The notes under the pieces were generated by a model. The model was not told where the DNA came from, did not search any database, and was given only the letters and a program-made list of their open reading frames with translations. A stretch of 10,233 nucleotides of DNA from an uncultured bacterium (GTDB lineage: Bacteria; Patescibacteria; JAEDAM01; Absconditabacterales; Absconditicoccaceae): contig CALFEN010000249.1 of NCBI GenBank assembly GCA_937950065.1, forward strand, positions 1 through 10,233, in the 5' to 3' direction. How positions within the stretch are numbered: the first letter of the stretch is position 1; every line of letters starts with the position of its first letter. Below, in pieces: positions 6,419-10,233 of this stretch. The position numbers were made by a program, and so were the translations under genes.

Positions 6419-6446
6419 ATTTTAATGATATAAATTTTTTTTTCAA
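6419..6446 (-). promoter_or_regulatory. Promoter of the aldehyde dehydrogenase gene
   Basis: On the minus strand -35 TTGAAA (6446-6441), 16-bp spacer, -10 TAAAAT (6424-6419). Start expected near 6412, leader of about 24 nt, no Shine-Dalgarno (the bases before ATG are AACAAAG). It sits directly after the upstream terminator. Confidence 0.6.
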
Positions 6447-6448
6447 CC

Positions 6449-6474
6449 AAAAAACTGACAATGTCAGTTTTTTT
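6449..6474. terminator. Terminator of the giant gene (hairpin with A- and T-runs)
   Basis: Stem ACTGAC (6454-6459) with GTCAGT (6463-6468), loop AAT, extended by AAAAA on one side and TTTTTT on the other. It lies 19 bases past the TAA of the giant gene on the minus strand and ahead of the dehydrogenase promoter, so it separates the two units. Confidence 0.85.
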
Positions 6475-6493
6475 AAAATTTTTATAAATAAAA

Positions 6494-9400
6494 TTATTTT
6501 TGAGCAACTGTTTTATTAGAAAAATTATTTATCTGATTTGTTTTGGAGGAAGAACTAACTCCATCGATCTTTTTGTGAACATTAAACATTGTTATTTGGA
6601 AGGTCGTCTCATATATCTCTTTATCACTTGGCAATGGGAAAGAATCGACTTTTTTGGATTTAAGATAATTTATAATCTCAACATCTCACAATAATCCATA
6701 AATAGGAGTGGACTTATCTTTAGTTGTTCTATAATCAATAGAAAACTTTGATAATTTTTCTAATACTTTTTTATCCATATTACTTAACTCATGATTAGAT
6801 TTAACTACCTGTTTTATATAGCTATCGAGGTTCTGGATAAAAATAGATTTACCATAATCTGTTTGAGAGTTTACAAATCAATTCCAAACTTTATTTTTCA
6901 ATATACGATAAGCATCTTCAGTTATATAATTTCGCAATCAAGTATTAAAATTAGGTTTTATAGGTATTTTTTTTCAAAAAACATCTACCGGATCTCGAGA
7001 TATAGATTCAGAAGATAAAGAAGGAAAAGCATTTTGTAATTCTTGAAGTGCTGGTCTATCTTCAAATAATACTGATTTCGTCTGTAATGTTACTCACATT
7101 CATTTTGTCAAAATTCTAATTATATAATTTTCTGCAAGTGCCATTAGTGCAGTAGATTCTGATTGATTGTTTATAAATAATATATATTTCTCGTATCTCT
7201 CCATATATTCTGGATTATCATATATACTATGTATCTGATTTTTATAACCTGCCTCTCTCAACCATCACTCTATAGACAAAGCATGAGAGTTTAACTTATA
7301 AGGCAGTAAAGTATAACCTATAATTTTTCATACTATATTATATCATGTCCCATCATCTATTTTTAGAAGCGATCTCAAATGGATGTTTAATTCTTTTCTT
7401 TCATCTAAAGATAATTCTTTTATATCTCATTTCTCAAGTATAGCCTTTATCTTTTCTATTATTTCTTCTTCATATATCAATCTGGTTTTAAACTTTTCAT
7501 CTTGAGTAAACTGTTTATACAAATCAGGATATTCAGATGCTGATTTCGGATCTCTAAATAAAGTCACCAAACGTTCTACGTTGGCAAAAGCTTCAAACAA
7601 GGTATCTTTATTTAACCATTTATCTATATCAGACTTCTTTTTAAACACCTCGTCAGGCAATAATAATTCATCACTAAATCTTAACTGTGCATCTCAAACA
7701 GATCTCGGATGAGAATCTCCATATTTATCTCCAAAAACTTTTCCATGTTTTTCCAATCCCTTTTTTATAAATAATCTTCTACTTCATCATCATATTTCCA
7801 AATTCCAAGACATTCTTGCTAGATTATTTAATTGAGCTGTAGGAATTAGTTTGTCTATCACAATATCTCCAACTTTATTTGTTTGTGATTTTTCTATATG
7901 AGAGATCTTACAGACTTCATCTATTATCTTTACCAAATCATTATTTTTGATAGTAAAAATAAATCAAGGACGAAGATTATTTAAAAAATCTTCTGAAGAT
8001 GATATATTTGTACTCTTTCTTGAAGTATCTAAAACTTTCTTTAGAAATATCCTCTTTTGATATTTATTAAAAGTTTTTGCATAAGCAAAGTTCGGATATC
8101 TATTTGAAGATTCTGAATACAAATCCATATAAGCCAAAAGTCTATTGAAAATACTGATATCAGTATCTCACTCTATTGTAGTAATAGAAATAAAAGTTTT
8201 CATTATTACAGATTCTCTGGTTTTATCCAATATTTCTCTCTGTCTGTTATAGAGATATGTTCAATATATTTCATCAATATTTGAAACATCAAAATAAGGG
8301 ATTCATGAATAAGTTTTGAGAGCTCAAGGATTAATCTTTGATTCACTCTGCAACAATCAAATCATCTGCAATCCCTTGATCTGCAAAGCATAATGTTCAT
8401 TAACTTTTCTTTCAAAATCAGGAGCATTTGGATCAAGGTTTTCATATTTTATTATTTGCTCTTTGAGTACTATTTCCAATGATTGATCTTTTTCTAGATA
8501 GTATTCATATTTCTTTTTCAATCATTTTGTATTTGGATCAAAATTTTCTTTTTTGAATATAGTATTTTTGGAAGGGATAAGTAATTCTGTAGGCAAGTAT
8601 CTCTGACAAATTAAAAACTCAAACAAAAAACGTGTTCTAATAGAAAGAAGGTGCCTTTTTTCGTTTTTGTGCAAAGGCTGTAATTCGGCATCTATCTGCA
8701 TAGGTCCTGTAATCTCTATTTTGTCAGTAGGTTTGATTGACAGACAGTCAGGAGATTTATTCTTTCTTTTTTCCAATTCTTTCTTTATATCCACTTTTTC
8801 TCAATTTACAGTAATATCTATCATATTCGGCCATCTTTCTAATCCAGCTAATGTATCTGCTCTAAATCATTCATCTTGAGAGCCTTTAAAGTCTGCTCTA
8901 GCTTGTATAAATTTAACTATATAATCTATTACATTGTATATTTTTCATGAATGTCAAACTTCTTTTTTCTGATTTAAAGTATCTTCCAGATTATTTATAT
9001 TTGTTAAATTTTTATTATATTCTTTGATAATATTATTCAACTTATCCGTATTGGCAAAGATTCCTGTAAATAATTTTAAATCTATGAGTTGATTATCTCA
9101 CAGAGTATTTAGATAGTCCTGCATCATTGCAAAAGACTCTTGAGCTTTCTTAATTCATTCTCATCTTGTTACTAAATTTGAAATTTCCCTATCCCCTGCC
9201 TTATATCATATATTTATCAAAACATTATAAATTTTAGAAGTATCTTTTGCAAAAACAGCGTTTATAAAATCTTTTTTATATTGATCTATATTTGATTTAT
9301 CTTTACTAAATTTCTCTACTTTCTGATCAAAATAAGTATCCAAAAAAGAATTATATTCTCTATAAACTGGAGAATTTCCAAAGGCTATAAACTCCTCTAA

Positions 9401-10181
9401 AATTTTTTTTCTGGATCAAGGTAGAGTATTTTTTGCTTCAGATATTTTTATTTGTAAGGAATGAATTTCCTGTTCTTTTTGTTTAATTTCTTTAGTTTTT
9501 TGAGAGATATCTTGAGAGAGATCTGAAATTATATCTTCCTTTTCTTTTATATCTTTTTTAATTTTATTTCATTGAGTTATTAGTGCATTATAAGCCTGTA
9601 CTTTATCTGCAAATTCATCTATATCTAATAGACTTCCGTAAGCATCCATATCTATTTCCTTATCACTTTTTTTGATACTAGACCAATATAATTTAAATTT
9701 TTCTATATTTCTTTGAAGATCTTGAGTCTTCTTACATGCTATAACTATAGGATATAATAATTGTTTTAGTCATTCAGATCAAGCTTTCATCAATTCTGGA
9801 TTATCAGAAAAAAATCCATTATCTATAAATCTTTTAGAAATCTTTTTTAATAATACATCTATATTTGACTCTTTGGAAGATTCTTCTATAAATATTTTTT
9901 TTGATAAAGTTTTTTTTGAAGGAAATGCTATTTCAATAGTTTTATCGAATTCATTTAATTTATCTATAAGTTGAGAAGGGATTTGTAAATTTAAATAATC
10001 ATCTATATTCTTTCCCCTTAATCCTAAATACTTATTATTACTCTCAAGTTGTTTATTTAATATTTTTATGCTATATTTCATAGAATCTCTTGTTCTTTCA
10101 GATTCTTCTAGTTTTGATTCTATTCATTCTCACAAAGTCTGTGCTTCAAAAATCATAGTACCATTTCCTGCTGGCATTGTC
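6494..10181 (-). CDS. Unrecognised giant protein with coiled coil, cut at contig end
   Basis: One open frame with TGA as Gly, at least 1,227 residues counted from ATG 10177 to TAA 6494. I do not recognise the family. It is hydrophilic, very rich in Lys, Ile, Asn, Glu and Ser, with no membrane segment or signal peptide seen, so probably cytoplasmic. Residues about 193-252 are a coiled coil (heptad-like KEKEDIISDLSQDIS and KEIKQKEQEIHSL). About 433-500 (ADTLAGLERWPNMIDITVNG onward, then KPTDKIEITGPM) looks like a compact beta-containing domain. The rest is mainly helical up to a Ser/Asn-rich tail (SSSSKTNQINNFSN). About 35 TGA codons are read as Gly, including three in a row at 7784-7792 (residues 796-798, EIGGGSRR). 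The true start is unknown: ATG 10177 lies one codon from the adapter junction, ATG 10154-10156 is an alternative, and the gene may extend further. A terminator follows. Its size and uninterrupted frame argue that it is expressed. Confidence 0.85.
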
Positions 10182-10233
10182 AGATCGGAAGAGCGTCGTG
10201 CAGGGAAAGAGTGTAGATCTCGGTGGTCGCCGT
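10182..10233. other. Illumina TruSeq adapter sequence (artefact)
   Basis: From AGATCGGAAGAGCGTCGTG onward the last 52 bases match the reverse complement of the TruSeq universal adapter as I know it, with one difference (C at 10201 where the adapter has T). It is not part of the organism. The biological sequence ends at about 10181, inside the giant gene, so no start or promoter should be inferred from these bases. Confidence 0.97.

Noticed and set aside
8522..8794. Separate small genes within 6494-10181 (for example at 7427-7660, 8522-8794, 9779-10081)
   Set aside because: These are pieces between TGA codons of the same frame; with TGA as Gly they merge into one protein.
10182..10233. High-GC tail as a coding or regulatory region
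   Set aside because: It is Illumina adapter sequence.

Overview
The window is AT-rich bacterial DNA in which UGA is read as glycine (genetic code 25). Every long gene is broken into fragments under the standard code. Each becomes one continuous protein when TGA is Gly, and the recoded positions fall on invariant glycines such as the Walker A glycines of a PilB/GspE ATPase and the ELGG motif of an aldehyde dehydrogenase. By hand count there are about 97 in-frame TGA codons in seven genes, and the six stop codons visible for these genes are TAA (5) or TAG (1). This code is known from Absconditabacteria (SR1) and Gracilibacteria (BD1-5/GN02) of the Candidate Phyla Radiation; the window does not tell me which.

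Layout, all on the minus strand unless stated. 1-479: start of an unrecognised gene overlapping the end of a short PilB/GspE-type pilus ATPase (472-1668), with a consensus promoter at 1711-1738. 1669-1948: intergenic stretch with a second promoter, a 4-codon ORF and a GC-rich inverted repeat. 1949-2461: unknown protein with two membrane segments. 2541-3581: a primosomal protein N' (PriA) remnant that keeps the zinc domain but lacks the ATPase lobe. 3601-4074: DUF2798-type four-helix membrane protein, apparently in one operon with the PriA remnant. Plus strand, 4220-4490: a transcription unit with a GC-rich body and strong terminator, either a structured RNA or a small acidic-peptide gene. Plus strand, 4598-4954: RNase P RNA. 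5030-6388: complete aldehyde dehydrogenase of the succinate-semialdehyde (Sad/YneI) type. 6494-10181: one unrecognised giant protein of at least 1,227 residues, cut by the contig end. 10182-10233: not biological; it is Illumina adapter.

The genes do not form one pathway. They look like ordinary chromosome of a reduced genome: pilus machinery, RNA processing, a replication-restart remnant, one dehydrogenase and lineage-specific proteins. Promoters are unusually easy to see: seven candidates all have a 16-bp spacer and lead into A-rich 5' leaders of about 24-36 nt with no Shine-Dalgarno. No tRNA, rRNA, CRISPR or insertion sequence was seen.
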